Source of the DNA: UBA8949 sp942493365
Lineage (GTDB): Bacteria; Bacillota; Clostridia; Saccharofermentanales; UBA5734
Reading direction: 5' to 3'
Length of the DNA: 64,000 nt
NCBI GenBank assembly: GCA_942493365.1
Contig: OW818697.1
Span: forward strand, 1,054,001-1,118,000
Shown here one piece after another: positions 51,236 to 60,500 of this stretch (within the stretch, counting starts at the first letter, position 1; each line of letters starts with the position of its first letter). The notes beneath the pieces are model-generated. The model made no database searches. It saw nothing but the letters and a program-made list of their open reading frames with translations, and was not told where the DNA came from. The position numbers and the translations under genes are program-made.

Positions 51236-51523
51236 TTGGCTAGAAAATATGAATTGACTTACATTCTGAACCCGGCACCCGGAGAAGAAGCAGTTGTTGC
51301 GACTTCCGAGAAAATCCAGGCCCTGATCGAGTCGTCCGCGACGACCGAAAAGGTTGATGTCTGGGGTCGCCGCAGACTTGCGTACGAAATCAATGATCAA
51401 AAAGAGGGCTATTATGTCCTGATCACATTCAGTGCGGAAGCTGAGTTCCCAAAGGAGCTTGAGCGTATCCTCAAGATTACCGAAGGTGTCATGAGATACC
51501 TGGTTGTCCGTACTGACGACTAA
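51236..51523 (+). CDS. rpsF: Ribosomal protein S6
   Basis: A 95-residue S6 with a TTG start, preceded by a long AGGAGGAGGTGA. The sequence starts MARKYELTYILNPAPGEEAV and has VDVWGRRRLAYEINDQKEGY, the conserved core that contacts S18 and 16S rRNA. First gene of the rpsF-ssb-rpsR operon; regulation by its own leader is likely. Confidence 0.95.
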   Translation: MARKYELTYILNPAPGEEAVVATSEKIQALIESSATTEKVDVWGRRRLAYEINDQKEGYYVLITFSAEAEFPKELERILKITEGVMRYLVVRTDD

Positions 51524-51546
51524 ATGTCAGAAAGGCATGTGACTGT

Positions 51547-51981
51547 ATGAACAAAGCAATCCTGATGGGTCGTTTGACCCGAGACCCGGAAATGCGGACG
51601 ACGTCCGGCAATGTATCGGTCTGCACCTTTACCCTGGCCATCGATCGCCGGTTTAAGAATGCCAGCGGCGAGAAACAGGCTGATTTCATTCCGATTGTTG
51701 CCTGGCGCCAACAAGCAGACTTCTGCGCCAAGTATTTTCACAAAGGTTCCCGCATGCTGGTGGTCGGTACCATCCAGACCCGCAGTTGGGATGATGCTGA
51801 AGGAAAACGCCACAGCGCGACCGAGGTCGTCGCTGATGAGATTTCATTCGTTGATTCCAAAAAGAGTGAAGGCGGCTATGATGCTCCGGCATCCAGTCAG
51901 TCTTCTGCTCCGGCAGCCAACGACGGCGGCGGATTCTTCCCAGGTCCCGACGACGATACGGCCCTGCCTTTTGACATTTAA
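51547..51981 (+). CDS. ssb: Single-stranded DNA-binding protein
   Basis: A 144-residue SSB: OB-fold start MNKAILMGRLTRDPEMRTTS, then FIPIVAWRQQADFCAKYFHK and VVGTIQTRSWDDAEGKRHSA. The C-terminus ends in the acidic DDDTALPFDI that binds partner proteins. It lies between rpsF and rpsR, the usual place in Firmicutes, with an ATG 23 bases after rpsF. Confidence 0.95.
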   Translation: MNKAILMGRLTRDPEMRTTSGNVSVCTFTLAIDRRFKNASGEKQADFIPIVAWRQQADFCAKYFHKGSRMLVVGTIQTRSWDDAEGKRHSATEVVADEISFVDSKKSEGGYDAPASSQSSAPAANDGGGFFPGPDDDTALPFDI

Positions 51982-52026
51982 AGCCGCAATCGGCTGATCA
52001 TTTTAATTTGAAAGGAGACTTTTGAC

Positions 52027-52305
52027 ATGGCTGAGATGAAACGCGGCGGCGGCCGCGATTTCGGTGACAAAGAAGGCCGCGGCATGCGGCCGAGAAGAAC
52101 CAGACGCAAGGTCTGTGCCTTCTGCGCTGATAAAATTGAACACATCGATTATAAAGACATCGGCAAGCTGCGCAAGTTTATTTCCGAGCGGGGCAAGATT
52201 CTGCCCAAGCGGATGTCCGGCAACTGCGCTGCCCACCAGCGGGAACTGACCATCGCCATCAAGCGTGCACGGCATATTGCCATGCTGCCTTTTTCCGGCG
52301 AGTAA
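52027..52305 (+). CDS. rpsR: Ribosomal protein S18
   Basis: A 92-residue S18 with AAAGGAG upstream. It has RKVCAFCADKIEHIDYKDI (a CxxC pair), then LRKFISERGKILPKRMSG and AIKRARHIAMLPFSGE. The C-x-x-C plus conserved basic residues match the family. It pairs with S6 on the platform of the small subunit. Confidence 0.95.
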   Translation: MAEMKRGGGRDFGDKEGRGMRPRRTRRKVCAFCADKIEHIDYKDIGKLRKFISERGKILPKRMSGNCAAHQRELTIAIKRARHIAMLPFSGE

Positions 52306-52335
52306 AGTCCATCGGTTCCGTTATGGGAACATTGA

Positions 52336-52376
52336 AACCGCGACAGGAGGCACCAAGCCACCCGCCGCGGTTTTTT
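52336..52376 (+). terminator. Terminator after rpsR
   Basis: AACCGCG (52336-52342) pairs with CGCGGTT (52366-52372), then TTTTG. The loop is long (23 bases) and contains a second GGAGG; it may be a weak terminator or attenuator before rplI. Confidence 0.7.
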
Positions 52377-52466
52377 GTTGGGCAAAACCAGCAAAAAACC
52401 AGCGCTCGATCTGGTTTTTGTGATAAAATAATGAATCAGGATCCTATTTTTCGGAGGTTTTCAATT

Positions 52467-52910
52467 ATGAAGGTTATCTTGCTGAAGGATGTCAAAGGCC
52501 TAGGCAAAACAGACGATATTGTGGAAGTGAACGCCGGGTATGCCAGCAATTTTTTGTTTAAGCAGAAAATTGCCCTCGAAGCGACACCGGCCAATCTCAA
52601 TTCGGTCAAGATTCACAAAAAAGCCGAAGCGGCCCGACTGGCCAGAGAACTGGAAGCCGCACGCGACGTGGCAGCTCAAATGACCGGCCAGGTCATCACA
52701 TTGCCAGTCAAATGCGGTGACGGTGGCCGCTTGTATGGCGCTGTGACCGCCATGGACGTCGCCGCGGCCCTGGCCAAGGCTGGCTTCAAAACCGATAAAC
52801 GCGGCATTACCATCCACCAGACCGTCAAAGCGTTGGGCGAGTATGATGCCGATGTCAAGCTGCATACCGAGGTCACAGCCAAAATTAAAATCCAGGTGGT
52901 AGCCGGATAA
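52467..52910 (+). CDS. rplI: Ribosomal protein L9
   Basis: I use the ATG at 52467 (MKVILLKDVKGLGKTDDIVE), ten bases after CGGAGG; the frame reaching back to 52323 runs through the terminator and is not used. The 147-residue protein has the standard N-domain, a long linker helix and the C-domain that ends ADVKLHTEVTAKIKIQVV. It is followed at once by dnaB, the common Firmicutes order rplI-dnaB. Confidence 0.95.
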   Translation: MKVILLKDVKGLGKTDDIVEVNAGYASNFLFKQKIALEATPANLNSVKIHKKAEAARLARELEAARDVAAQMTGQVITLPVKCGDGGRLYGAVTAMDVAAALAKAGFKTDKRGITIHQTVKALGEYDADVKLHTEVTAKIKIQVVAG

Positions 52911-52925
52911 GCGGAGGAAACGCCC

Positions 52926-54323
52926 ATGTCAAGCCCGTCAGCCGATTCCGGCCAGCGCATCGCCGGCAAAGTCCCGCCCAACAACCAACAGGCTGAGCAG
53001 TCAGTCCTGGGCTGTGCCATGTCCGGGCAGCGGCCGTTGGCCGAGATCACGGCCATTCTCAAAACCGAAGACTTCTACCGGCCTGACCATCAACTGATCT
53101 ACGACGCCATCTGCGAACTCTACCTCGAAAGCAAACCGGTCGATATTATTACCGTGACCGATGCGTTGGCCAATAAGGGCAAACTGGACAAATCCGGCGG
53201 CCTGTCTTACATCAGCTCGCTGCCCGATATGGCGCCAGTTGTCGCCAATGCCGGACACTACGCCGATCTGGTCCGTCAGAAGTCCATCCTGCGCCGCCTG
53301 ATCGGTGCCATGGACGAGGTGACCGGTCTGTGTTACAGCGATTCTGACGATGCCGACATCCTGCTTGACGTGGCCGCCCGGCGCATCTACGATATCCGCG
53401 AAAACCGTGATTCGACCGGCTTTGAAAGCCTCAAGGATATCATGGGCCGTACGGTCAATGATCTGGCCGCCATAGCCCGTGGCAAACCGCGCGACAAACA
53501 TGTGCTGACCGGTTTCTACAGCTTGGACAAAATCCTCGGCGGCCTGCGCCCTGGTGGGTTGATCATCGTCGCCGCCCGCCCGGCGATGGGTAAATCGGCG
53601 TTCGCCCTCAACATCGCGCAAAAGGCCGCAACGCTTTACAACGTGCCGGCGGCCGTCTTCAGTCTGGAAATGTCCAAAGAGGAAATCGGCAACCGCATGC
53701 TCAGCACCCAGTCCCTGGTCAATGCGCGCAACCTCAATTCAGGCGATTTGCAAAGCGAAGACTGGGACAAAATCGCCAAAGCACTGCCGCCCCTCTACGC
53801 GGCACCGATCTACATCGACGACCGCTCCGGCACGACCGTGATGGAAATGCTGTCCAAATGCCGCCAGCTCAAGCTCGAAAATCGCCTGGGATTGATCGTC
53901 ATCGATTATTTGCAACTGATGAGCAGCGGGTCCAATCGCTCAGACAACCGACAGCAGGAGATTTCCGAAATTTCCCGCTCGCTCAAAATTATGGCCAAGG
54001 ACCTTAATGTACCGATCATCGCGCTGTCCCAGCTCAGCCGCGCATGTGAACAACGAAATGGTGACCAAAAAGGCCGCCCGCTGCTGTCAGACCTACGCGA
54101 TTCCGGTGCCATTGAACAAGATGCCGACGTTGTCCTGTTTTTGTATCGGGAGCAGTACTATAAAGTCGACCAAGCACAGACCGAGACCGAAGATGCTGAG
54201 ATCATCGTCGCCAAAAATCGCCAGGGCGGCACCGGCAGCATTCACCTAGGCTGGTGGCCCAAGTACACCATGTTCTTCGAAAAGGACGACGGCCGCGTAC
54301 CTGCCGAGCCGCCGCCATTTTAA
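52926..54323 (+). CDS. dnaB: Replicative DNA helicase DnaB
   Basis: A 465-residue helicase with GCGGAGG upstream. The N-terminal scaffold domain (NNQQAEQSVLGCAMS) is followed by a linker and the RecA-like domain with Walker A ARPAMGKSAFAL (about 218-229), Walker B LIVIDYLQLMSS and the ALSQLSRACEQR motif. It unwinds DNA at the fork as a hexamer. The protein ends after the usual Pro-rich stretch AEPPPF. Confidence 0.97.
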   Translation: MSSPSADSGQRIAGKVPPNNQQAEQSVLGCAMSGQRPLAEITAILKTEDFYRPDHQLIYDAICELYLESKPVDIITVTDALANKGKLDKSGGLSYISSLPDMAPVVANAGHYADLVRQKSILRRLIGAMDEVTGLCYSDSDDADILLDVAARRIYDIRENRDSTGFESLKDIMGRTVNDLAAIARGKPRDKHVLTGFYSLDKILGGLRPGGLIIVAARPAMGKSAFALNIAQKAATLYNVPAAVFSLEMSKEEIGNRMLSTQSLVNARNLNSGDLQSEDWDKIAKALPPLYAAPIYIDDRSGTTVMEMLSKCRQLKLENRLGLIVIDYLQLMSSGSNRSDNRQQEISEISRSLKIMAKDLNVPIIALSQLSRACEQRNGDQKGRPLLSDLRDSGAIEQDADVVLFLYREQYYKVDQAQTETEDAEIIVAKNRQGGTGSIHLGWWPKYTMFFEKDDGRVPAEPPPF

Positions 54324-54330
54324 AAACGAT

Positions 54331-55731
54331 ATGATTGATTTTGATCAACAGGTCGCTGAATACATTGCGGCTCGGCAGCTATTACTGACCGGCAGCGCGG
54401 TCGTCGCCGGCGTTTCGGGCGGCGCCGATTCAATGGCGCTGATGCTGGTTTTGGACCGGCTGCGTCCGGCCCTGCAGCTGAAACTGACCGTCGCCCACCT
54501 TAACCATGGTTTGCGCGGCGAAGCTGCCGATGGCGACGAAGCCTTTGTCCGTGACTGGTGTCAGCGGCTGGCGATAGATTTTGCGGCGCGCCGTACTGAC
54601 GTCGCGCAGTTGGCTGCCGAGCAGGGCATCGGCCTCGAGGAGGCCGGACGACAGGCTCGGCTGAGCTTTTTAAACGAACTCGCAGACGCGCGCGACGCCC
54701 GCATTGCGCTGGCTCATCACCAGGATGACCAGGCCGAAACGCTGCTCCTGCACCTGGGACGCGGCTGTGGCCTGGACGGTCTGACCGGCATGAAACCCCT
54801 CGCCGGGCGCATTATTCGGCCCCTGCTCAATCAATCGCGCAGCGCGATCGAAACCTGGCTGATCGCGCAGGGCATGACCTGGCGTCAGGACGCCACCAAC
54901 CTCGAAACCCACGCGTTGCGCAATCGCTTGCGCCTGCAGGTGCTGCCGGTCTGGGCGGATGCGCTGGGCTACAGACCCGCGCCGCTCCTGTGTCGAACCG
55001 CCGAAAGCCTGAGCGAGGATCAGCAGCTGCTGGACGATCTGACCCGCGACGCTGCACAGAGCTGCCGCGACGACGACACGCTGCGGATCAGCGAATTTAC
55101 GGCCCTGCCACCCGCCCTGCAAAGTCGGGTCCTGCGGCTGTTCTGGCAGGAACAGACCGGCAACGGACGTGACTTGTCCTTTACCCATGTTTTACTGCTG
55201 CGGGATTGGTTGCCCCGGGCCAAAAACGGACAGCATCTTTGCCTGCCAGGCAACTGGACGGCCAGGCTTGACGAGGCGAAACTGGTTTTGGCGCCTGCTC
55301 AGATCATCAGCACGACACAATCCCCGGTTCAACCAATTAACCTGCAGGTGCCCGGCGTCACTTGGCTGCCAATGGACGGCAGGCAGATCAAGGCGGTTTT
55401 AATTGAGAATGACGAAGAGATCGTTTATAATAGCTCAATGGAATATTTTCATCTGGATCGGATCGAAGGCAGTGTCGTCCGTCACAGACTGCCGGGTGAC
55501 CGCATTCACCCGCTCGGACGAACCGGCGGTAAGACTTTGAAAAAATTCCTCAATGAGCAAAGCGTTTCGCCGCGCGACCGTGACAAACTGGTGCTCATCG
55601 CTCTCGGCAACGAAGTTGTCTGGCTGCCTGGCTGGACCGCTGGCGCTGATTTTGTCGGCCGACCAGCTGACGGCCGCCCCGGCGTGTTGGTTCGGCTCGA
55701 AATTTCGCCCCGCGCGACGCCAGCCACGTAA
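54331..55731 (+). CDS. tilS: tRNA(Ile)-lysidine synthetase
   Basis: A 466-residue enzyme that puts lysine on C34 of the CAU-anticodon tRNA-Ile. The ATP-pyrophosphatase P-loop is SGGADS (29-34), with LNHGLRG and AHHQDDQAETLLL in the N-domain, the RPLL and WRQDATNLE motifs, and a C-terminal TilS domain (VRHRLPGDRIHPLGRTGG). It starts eight bases after dnaB ends, so it is in that operon. The order tilS-hpt-ftsH is a classic Firmicutes cluster. Confidence 0.95.
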   Translation: MIDFDQQVAEYIAARQLLLTGSAVVAGVSGGADSMALMLVLDRLRPALQLKLTVAHLNHGLRGEAADGDEAFVRDWCQRLAIDFAARRTDVAQLAAEQGIGLEEAGRQARLSFLNELADARDARIALAHHQDDQAETLLLHLGRGCGLDGLTGMKPLAGRIIRPLLNQSRSAIETWLIAQGMTWRQDATNLETHALRNRLRLQVLPVWADALGYRPAPLLCRTAESLSEDQQLLDDLTRDAAQSCRDDDTLRISEFTALPPALQSRVLRLFWQEQTGNGRDLSFTHVLLLRDWLPRAKNGQHLCLPGNWTARLDEAKLVLAPAQIISTTQSPVQPINLQVPGVTWLPMDGRQIKAVLIENDEEIVYNSSMEYFHLDRIEGSVVRHRLPGDRIHPLGRTGGKTLKKFLNEQSVSPRDRDKLVLIALGNEVVWLPGWTAGADFVGRPADGRPGVLVRLEISPRATPAT

Positions 55732-55802
55732 CCCACGTTTCGGCTTGAACAGCCATTGTCATGCATAATAATCACATCCGCTGAAGGAGGCAATTCATCT
55801 TA

Positions 55803-56348
55803 ATGGCAAAATATATTAAGGAAACCCTGATCCCCCGCGAGGAAATCGCTGCGATGTGTCAACGTCTCGGTGAACAGATCACGCATGATTACGCGGACAA
55901 GGAAGTTTTGCTGATCGGTGTGCTCAAGGGCTCGTTTGTTTTTTTGGCTGACCTGGCCAGACACCTGAACCTGATGGTCCGCATCGATTTCATCTCAGTT
56001 TCCAGCTATGGCTGCGGCACACGGACGACCGGTGTCGTTCGCATATTAAAGGATCTCGATTCAGACATAACCAACAAGCACATCATCATTGTTGAAGATA
56101 TCGTCGATACGGGATTGACGCTCAAGCATCTCCGCGACCTGCTGGCGACCCGAAATCCGGCCAGCATTGCGCTTTGTACTGCCTTTGACAAGCCGTCTCG
56201 CCGCAAGGTTGACGTTGCAGTGGAATACGTCGGGATACAGATCCCGGACGAGTTTATCGTGGGCTATGGCCTCGATTATGATGGTAATTATCGCAATCTC
56301 CCGGACGTTTCGATCCTGGGTGATGACATCCAAGGAGGAGATCTATGA
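55803..56348 (+). CDS. hpt: Hypoxanthine-guanine phosphoribosyltransferase
   Basis: A 181-residue PRTase with GGAGG upstream. It has VLLIGVLKGSFVFLADLAR, the PRPP loop IIVEDIVDTGLTLKHL (about 98-113) and the purine-binding end YVGIQIPDEFIVGYGLDYD. It recycles hypoxanthine and guanine to IMP and GMP. Its stop overlaps the ftsH start by four bases (ATGA), so the two are coupled. Confidence 0.95.
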   Translation: MAKYIKETLIPREEIAAMCQRLGEQITHDYADKEVLLIGVLKGSFVFLADLARHLNLMVRIDFISVSSYGCGTRTTGVVRILKDLDSDITNKHIIIVEDIVDTGLTLKHLRDLLATRNPASIALCTAFDKPSRRKVDVAVEYVGIQIPDEFIVGYGLDYDGNYRNLPDVSILGDDIQGGDL

Positions 56349-58279
56349 AACCACTCAAAAAAACGCCCGGCGGCATTTCATTCTATGTTGTACTGCTGGC
56401 CATTTTTCTATTTCTGGCCGTATACATGTCCAATTTCACGCAGCCCGAAGATAAAAATCTGTCCGTGTTGCTGACACAAATCAACAACGGTGAAATCGAA
56501 AAGGTCAATATTACCGGGTATGTTATGACCATCACCGAGAACAAGGTCGGTGACGCCGTGGCCCCGGAGTATAAACAAGCGATTTCGCCGATGTGGATGG
56601 AGCGTTTGCTGGACACCCTGCAGACAGCGCTCAAGGACGAGAAGATCAAGAGCTTTGATTTTATCCAGCCGACAGATTATTCGGAAATTATGAACACGAT
56701 ATTACTGGTCGTCATGCTTGGCGGCATTGTCTTCTTCATCTGGTTTACCTACAACCGTCAATCCGGCGAAGGCAAGAGCGCGATGAGCTTTGGCCGCAGT
56801 CGCGCCAAACTTAACGATCCAGCCAAAAACAAGATAACCTTCGCTGATGTTGCTGGTGCGGATGAAGAGAAGGAAGAGCTGCGCGAAGTCGTTGACTTTC
56901 TGAAAAATCCAAAGAAATACGCCGAGTTGGGCGCCAAGATTCCGCGCGGCATTCTGCTGGTCGGTTCGCCGGGTACCGGCAAGACCCTGCTGGCCAAAGC
57001 AGTCGCTGGCGAGGCTGGGGTGCCATTCTTCTCGATCAGTGGTTCTGACTTTGTCGAAATGTTTGTCGGCGTCGGCGCCTCGCGCGTCCGCGACCTCTTT
57101 GAAACGGCTAAAAAGAACTCGCCCTGCATCGTTTTTATCGATGAAATCGACGCGGTCGGACGCCATCGCGGTGCCGGCATGGGCGGCGGACACGATGAAC
57201 GCGAACAGACCCTCAACCAATTGCTGGTCGAAATGGACGGTTTCGGCCCCAACGAAGGCGTCATCATTATGGCTGCGACCAATCGCCCTGATATCCTCGA
57301 CCCCGCTCTGCTGCGTCCCGGCCGTTTCGACCGCCGCATCACTGTCATGCGCCCCGACATCAGAGGGCGTGAAGAAATCCTCAAGGTTCACGCCCGCAAC
57401 AAGCCGATGGACCCGGCCGTCGATCTGCGCGATATCGCCAAAATCACACCCGGCTTCACCGGCGCCGACCTGGCCAATCTCTTGAATGAAGCAGCCCTGC
57501 TGGCCGCTCGCAAAGGCGCGAAAATGATCGTCTATGACGACATCTCCGAAGCCGTCTTCAAAATCATGATTGGCCCGGAAAAAAAGAGCCGCATCATCAG
57601 CGTCAAAGAACGCCAGCTGACAGCCTATCATGAGTCCGGCCACGCCATCGTGCTGCGCACGGTTTCCGAAACCGACAAGGTCGAGCGCGTCTCGATTATC
57701 CCCGCTGGCGCCGCCGGCGGCTACACGGCGCACAAGCCACATGAGGATCGGTACTACGCGACTCGCCGCAACCTGGTCTGCGAAATTATGATTTCGCTGG
57801 GTGGCCGTGCCGCCGAAGAGCTCATGCTGGGCGAAATCAGCACCGGCGCGTCATCCGACCTGCAAAGCTGCAATGCCATTGCCCGCGACATGATCACCAA
57901 GTATGGCATGAGCGACAAGCTGGGCAATCTGGTCTTCGGCAAAGAAGAAGAGGTCTTCCTGGGCCGTGACTTTGGTCATGTCCAGAACTATGGCGATAAA
58001 ATGGCCGGTGTCATCGATGAGGAAGTCAAATCGATCATTGATGCTGCCTACGCCGAAGTCCTGCAGATTCTGCGCAGCAAGCTGAACCTCTTGAAGAAAC
58101 TGGCTGAGACGATGCTGGAAAAAGAAAAGATCGACGGCGACGAATTCGAAGCCCTCTTCATGTCGGTTGACACGCTGGACACCGACATCGCGCCAGTTGA
58201 AAAAAGCAATCCGATGACTGTACCGGTGCCGATTGAACCAGCGACCGAGGTTGAGCCGACGGAAACAGGTAACGGGTAA
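56345..58279 (+). CDS. ftsH: ATP-dependent zinc metalloprotease FtsH
   Basis: A 644-residue membrane protease. Transmembrane helices flank the short external domain (about 15-32 and 118-136). The AAA module has Walker A GSPGTGKTLLAK (about 208-219), Walker B CIVFIDEIDAVG and the pore region MFVGVGASRVRDLF. The protease zinc site is HEXXH in AYHESGHAIV (about 431). It degrades misfolded membrane proteins and regulators. Its last codons (TGNG) and stop are made by the GGTAAC heptamer repeat that follows, so the tail has been reshaped by that repeat. Confidence 0.97.
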   Translation: MKPLKKTPGGISFYVVLLAIFLFLAVYMSNFTQPEDKNLSVLLTQINNGEIEKVNITGYVMTITENKVGDAVAPEYKQAISPMWMERLLDTLQTALKDEKIKSFDFIQPTDYSEIMNTILLVVMLGGIVFFIWFTYNRQSGEGKSAMSFGRSRAKLNDPAKNKITFADVAGADEEKEELREVVDFLKNPKKYAELGAKIPRGILLVGSPGTGKTLLAKAVAGEAGVPFFSISGSDFVEMFVGVGASRVRDLFETAKKNSPCIVFIDEIDAVGRHRGAGMGGGHDEREQTLNQLLVEMDGFGPNEGVIIMAATNRPDILDPALLRPGRFDRRITVMRPDIRGREEILKVHARNKPMDPAVDLRDIAKITPGFTGADLANLLNEAALLAARKGAKMIVYDDISEAVFKIMIGPEKKSRIISVKERQLTAYHESGHAIVLRTVSETDKVERVSIIPAGAAGGYTAHKPHEDRYYATRRNLVCEIMISLGGRAAEELMLGEISTGASSDLQSCNAIARDMITKYGMSDKLGNLVFGKEEEVFLGRDFGHVQNYGDKMAGVIDEEVKSIIDAAYAEVLQILRSKLNLLKKLAETMLEKEKIDGDEFEALFMSVDTLDTDIAPVEKSNPMTVPVPIEPATEVEPTETGNG

Positions 58280-58459
58280 CGGGTAACAGGTAACAGGTAA
58301 CAGGTAACAACGAACAGTTGCGGATGGGAATCCTGAAAAAATAGAAGGCGCTCGCGGAAACGCGAGCGCTTTTTATGTTTGATACAAGGATTCTCATTCA
58401 GCCGTTGTTCGTTGTTACCTGTTACCTGTTCGCTAAAAAGTTGGCTTTGCCAACTTTTC
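58268..58459. repeat. Long imperfect palindrome with GGTAAC heptamers between ftsH and murC
   Basis: Six GGTAAC(R) heptamers (58268-58309) lead into an arm with TAACAACGAACAGTTG and AATCCTGAAAAAATAG, a perfect GCGCTCGCG/CGCGAGCGC core (about 58351-58371), and a reversed arm that ends in GTTGTTACCTGTTACCTGTT and a GTTGGC/GCCAAC hairpin (58435-58458). The two halves are inverted copies of about 60-70 bases. It separates convergent ftsH and murC. Relative of the repeat at 8741-8852. Confidence 0.85.
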
Positions 58460-59924
58460 ACCCCAAATGATTCGTCCGGCCTGTCAGGTGATCGGCAAAT
58501 CCCCGAATGTCTTCGGGACCCAGCACCAGGATCAGGTCGCCGGGATGCACCAGTTGGTCGAGCCGTGCCTGGATGGCGGCGAAATCGGGCTCGAAGAAGG
58601 CGTGGCCGCCGAGGGCGTTGATGCGGTCGGTCAGCATGCTGGAGCTGATGTCGCCGGTGTTGGTTTCGCGGTCGTCGAAGATTTCGGCGAGGATGACCTG
58701 TTCGCAGTCTTTGAGGGCGTGGGCGAAACCGTCGATCAAGGCACGGGTGCGGCTGAAGGTCAGCGGCTGAAAGACGACCCAGGTGTGGGCGAAGGGCATG
58801 TGGCTGGCGGCGGCCAGGGTGGCCTGAGCGGCCGCGGGGTGATGGGCGTAGTCGGCGATAACCTGAGCGCCGCGATAATCGCCGGTGTAGGTAAAGCGAC
58901 CTTCAGCGCCTTGAAAATCGTTGAGCGCGAGGACCGCGGCAGCGGGTGTGCCGCCGTTGAAATGAGCGCAGGCGATAGCGGCCAGCGAGTTGTCGACGTT
59001 GTGCTTGCCGGGGATTTTGAGCTGAAGCTGGCAATAGAGTATGTCGCCCTGCCAGACCTCGAACTTGGGGAACCCCTTTTCAAAAGTGAGGTTTTTATGA
59101 TAAAAATCGGGCTTACGACCGTCGGTCAGATCGCTGTCGGCACCAAAGCGGATCAGACGCGGCACGGCTCGGCCGGCTGCGGCGCGGATGGCGGTGAGCC
59201 GGTTGAGCATCAGGGTCACTTCGGCGTCAAAGGCCGGCACCACCAGGATGCCGCTGTCGGCCAGCTTGTCGGCAAATTCGGTAAAGGTATCAATCACGGC
59301 GTCCAGGTCGCTGAAGCAGTCCACATGATCATAGTCGATGTTGAGGATGGCTGCCGTGGTCGAGTAAAACTCCAAAAAACTCTTTTTGAATTCGCAGGCT
59401 TCCGAGACCATCAGTTGGCCTGGTTCGCCGACGTGGACAGTGCTTTTGAACTGGATCAGCTCGGCGCCGAGATGAACGGTCGGATTGACGCCGGCGGCCA
59501 TCAGGATCAGCGAGCACATGGCGGTGGTAGTGGTCTTGCCGTGGGTGCCAGCGATGTTGATCACCTGGTCGTAGCCGCGGTTGAGCCAGCCGAGAAAGGT
59601 CGAACGTTCGATGGTCGGGATGCCGAGCGCCTTGGCACGGATCAGCTCGGGGTTGTCTTCATGGACAGCGGCGGTATGGACGACCAGATCCGGTTGGAAA
59701 CCATCGATCCAGGCGGCCTGATGGCCCTGATGCACGACAATGCCGAGGCGTTCGAGATACTCGGTGCGCGGAGTCGTAACGCGGTCAGACCCGGCCACCT
59801 GATGGCCGCTGCTCAGTGCCAGTTCGGCCAGCCCGCTCATGCTGATGCCGCCGATGCCGACGAAAAAGATGCGGGTCATTTCCCGCAGTTGAATCCATTC
59901 TTGATGGGGTGCTGGGTTGGACAT
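58458..59924 (-). CDS. murC: UDP-N-acetylmuramate-L-alanine ligase
   Basis: A 488-residue Mur ligase (start at ATG 59924, MSNPAPHQEWIQL; a GTG at 59936 closer to GGAAAGG and an ATG at 59879 are alternatives). Motifs are FFVGIGGISMSGLAELAL, the P-loop INIAGTHGKTTTTAMCSL, DYDHVDCF, and IADYAHHPAAAQATL near the C-terminal domain. It adds the first amino acid, L-Ala, to UDP-MurNAc in peptidoglycan synthesis. It is convergent with ftsH and divergent from spoVG. The gene reads like the neighbours in base use. Confidence 0.95.
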   Translation of the reverse strand: MSNPAPHQEWIQLREMTRIFFVGIGGISMSGLAELALSSGHQVAGSDRVTTPRTEYLERLGIVVHQGHQAAWIDGFQPDLVVHTAAVHEDNPELIRAKALGIPTIERSTFLGWLNRGYDQVINIAGTHGKTTTTAMCSLILMAAGVNPTVHLGAELIQFKSTVHVGEPGQLMVSEACEFKKSFLEFYSTTAAILNIDYDHVDCFSDLDAVIDTFTEFADKLADSGILVVPAFDAEVTLMLNRLTAIRAAAGRAVPRLIRFGADSDLTDGRKPDFYHKNLTFEKGFPKFEVWQGDILYCQLQLKIPGKHNVDNSLAAIACAHFNGGTPAAAVLALNDFQGAEGRFTYTGDYRGAQVIADYAHHPAAAQATLAAASHMPFAHTWVVFQPLTFSRTRALIDGFAHALKDCEQVILAEIFDDRETNTGDISSSMLTDRINALGGHAFFEPDFAAIQARLDQLVHPGDLILVLGPEDIRGFADHLTGRTNHLG

Positions 59925-59976
59925 GAAGACAAGCACCGTCCTTTCCGAACTATTCTATCACAAATCTTTCAGAAGG

Positions 59977-59985
59977 TGCTATAAT
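59977..59985 (+). promoter_or_regulatory. Extended -10 promoter of spoVG
   Basis: GGTGCTATAAT contains an extended -10 (TGn-TATAAT, 59977-59985) about 76 bases upstream of the spoVG start. No good -35 box is seen at 17 bases, as is usual for extended -10 promoters. Confidence 0.55.
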
Positions 59986-60060
59986 AAGATTAACTGTAAA
60001 TAGATATCCTCTTCCCGAACTGCAGAATTGATAGTTTGCAATAGTATGGAGGGAATCAAC

Positions 60061-60375
60061 ATGGAGATCACCAGCATCACGATCCGTAAAATGGGTAACG
60101 AAGGCAAAATGAAAGCAATCGTTTCAGTGACTTTCGACAACGCATTTGTTGTTCACGACATCAAAGTCATCGAAGGTACTAACGGGTATTTTATCGCCAT
60201 GCCCAGCCGCAAGACTCAGGATGGAGAATTCAAGGATATTGTCCATCCGATCAATTCAGAATTTCGCGAGAAACTATCGACCGAGGTCCTCAAAAAGTAC
60301 CGCGAAGCCTTGGAAAACGCTGAGACCATTCATACAGCAGAGATCGTCTCAGGCGTTGATGCACCGGTAAACTGA
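60061..60375 (+). CDS. spoVG: SpoVG
   Basis: I use the ATG at 60061 (MEITSITIRKMGNEGKMKAI), seven bases after GGAGGG. The 104-residue protein has the SpoVG core: VSVTFDNAFVVHDIKVIEGT, then GYFIAMPSRKTQDGEFKDIV and HPINSEFREKLSTEVLKKY. It is a nucleic-acid-binding regulator found in spore-forming and other Firmicutes, affecting sporulation, capsule and stress genes. Spore formation itself cannot be inferred from this alone. Confidence 0.96.
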   Translation: MEITSITIRKMGNEGKMKAIVSVTFDNAFVVHDIKVIEGTNGYFIAMPSRKTQDGEFKDIVHPINSEFREKLSTEVLKKYREALENAETIHTAEIVSGVDAPVN

Positions 60376-60500
60376 CCCACGGCCATTGCCGTGCAGATGA
60401 TTGCAGGAACAAGGATCGGCCTTTCTTGGGGCGATTCTTGTTTATTATGTTATAATAATTCAAAATCCAAACGAAGCCAACCAGCGGGAGGCAGATCACA

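Noticed and set aside
58467..59984. A 505-residue plus-strand ORF opposite murC
   Set aside because: It is the antisense shadow of murC, with no ribosome site or recognisable domain.
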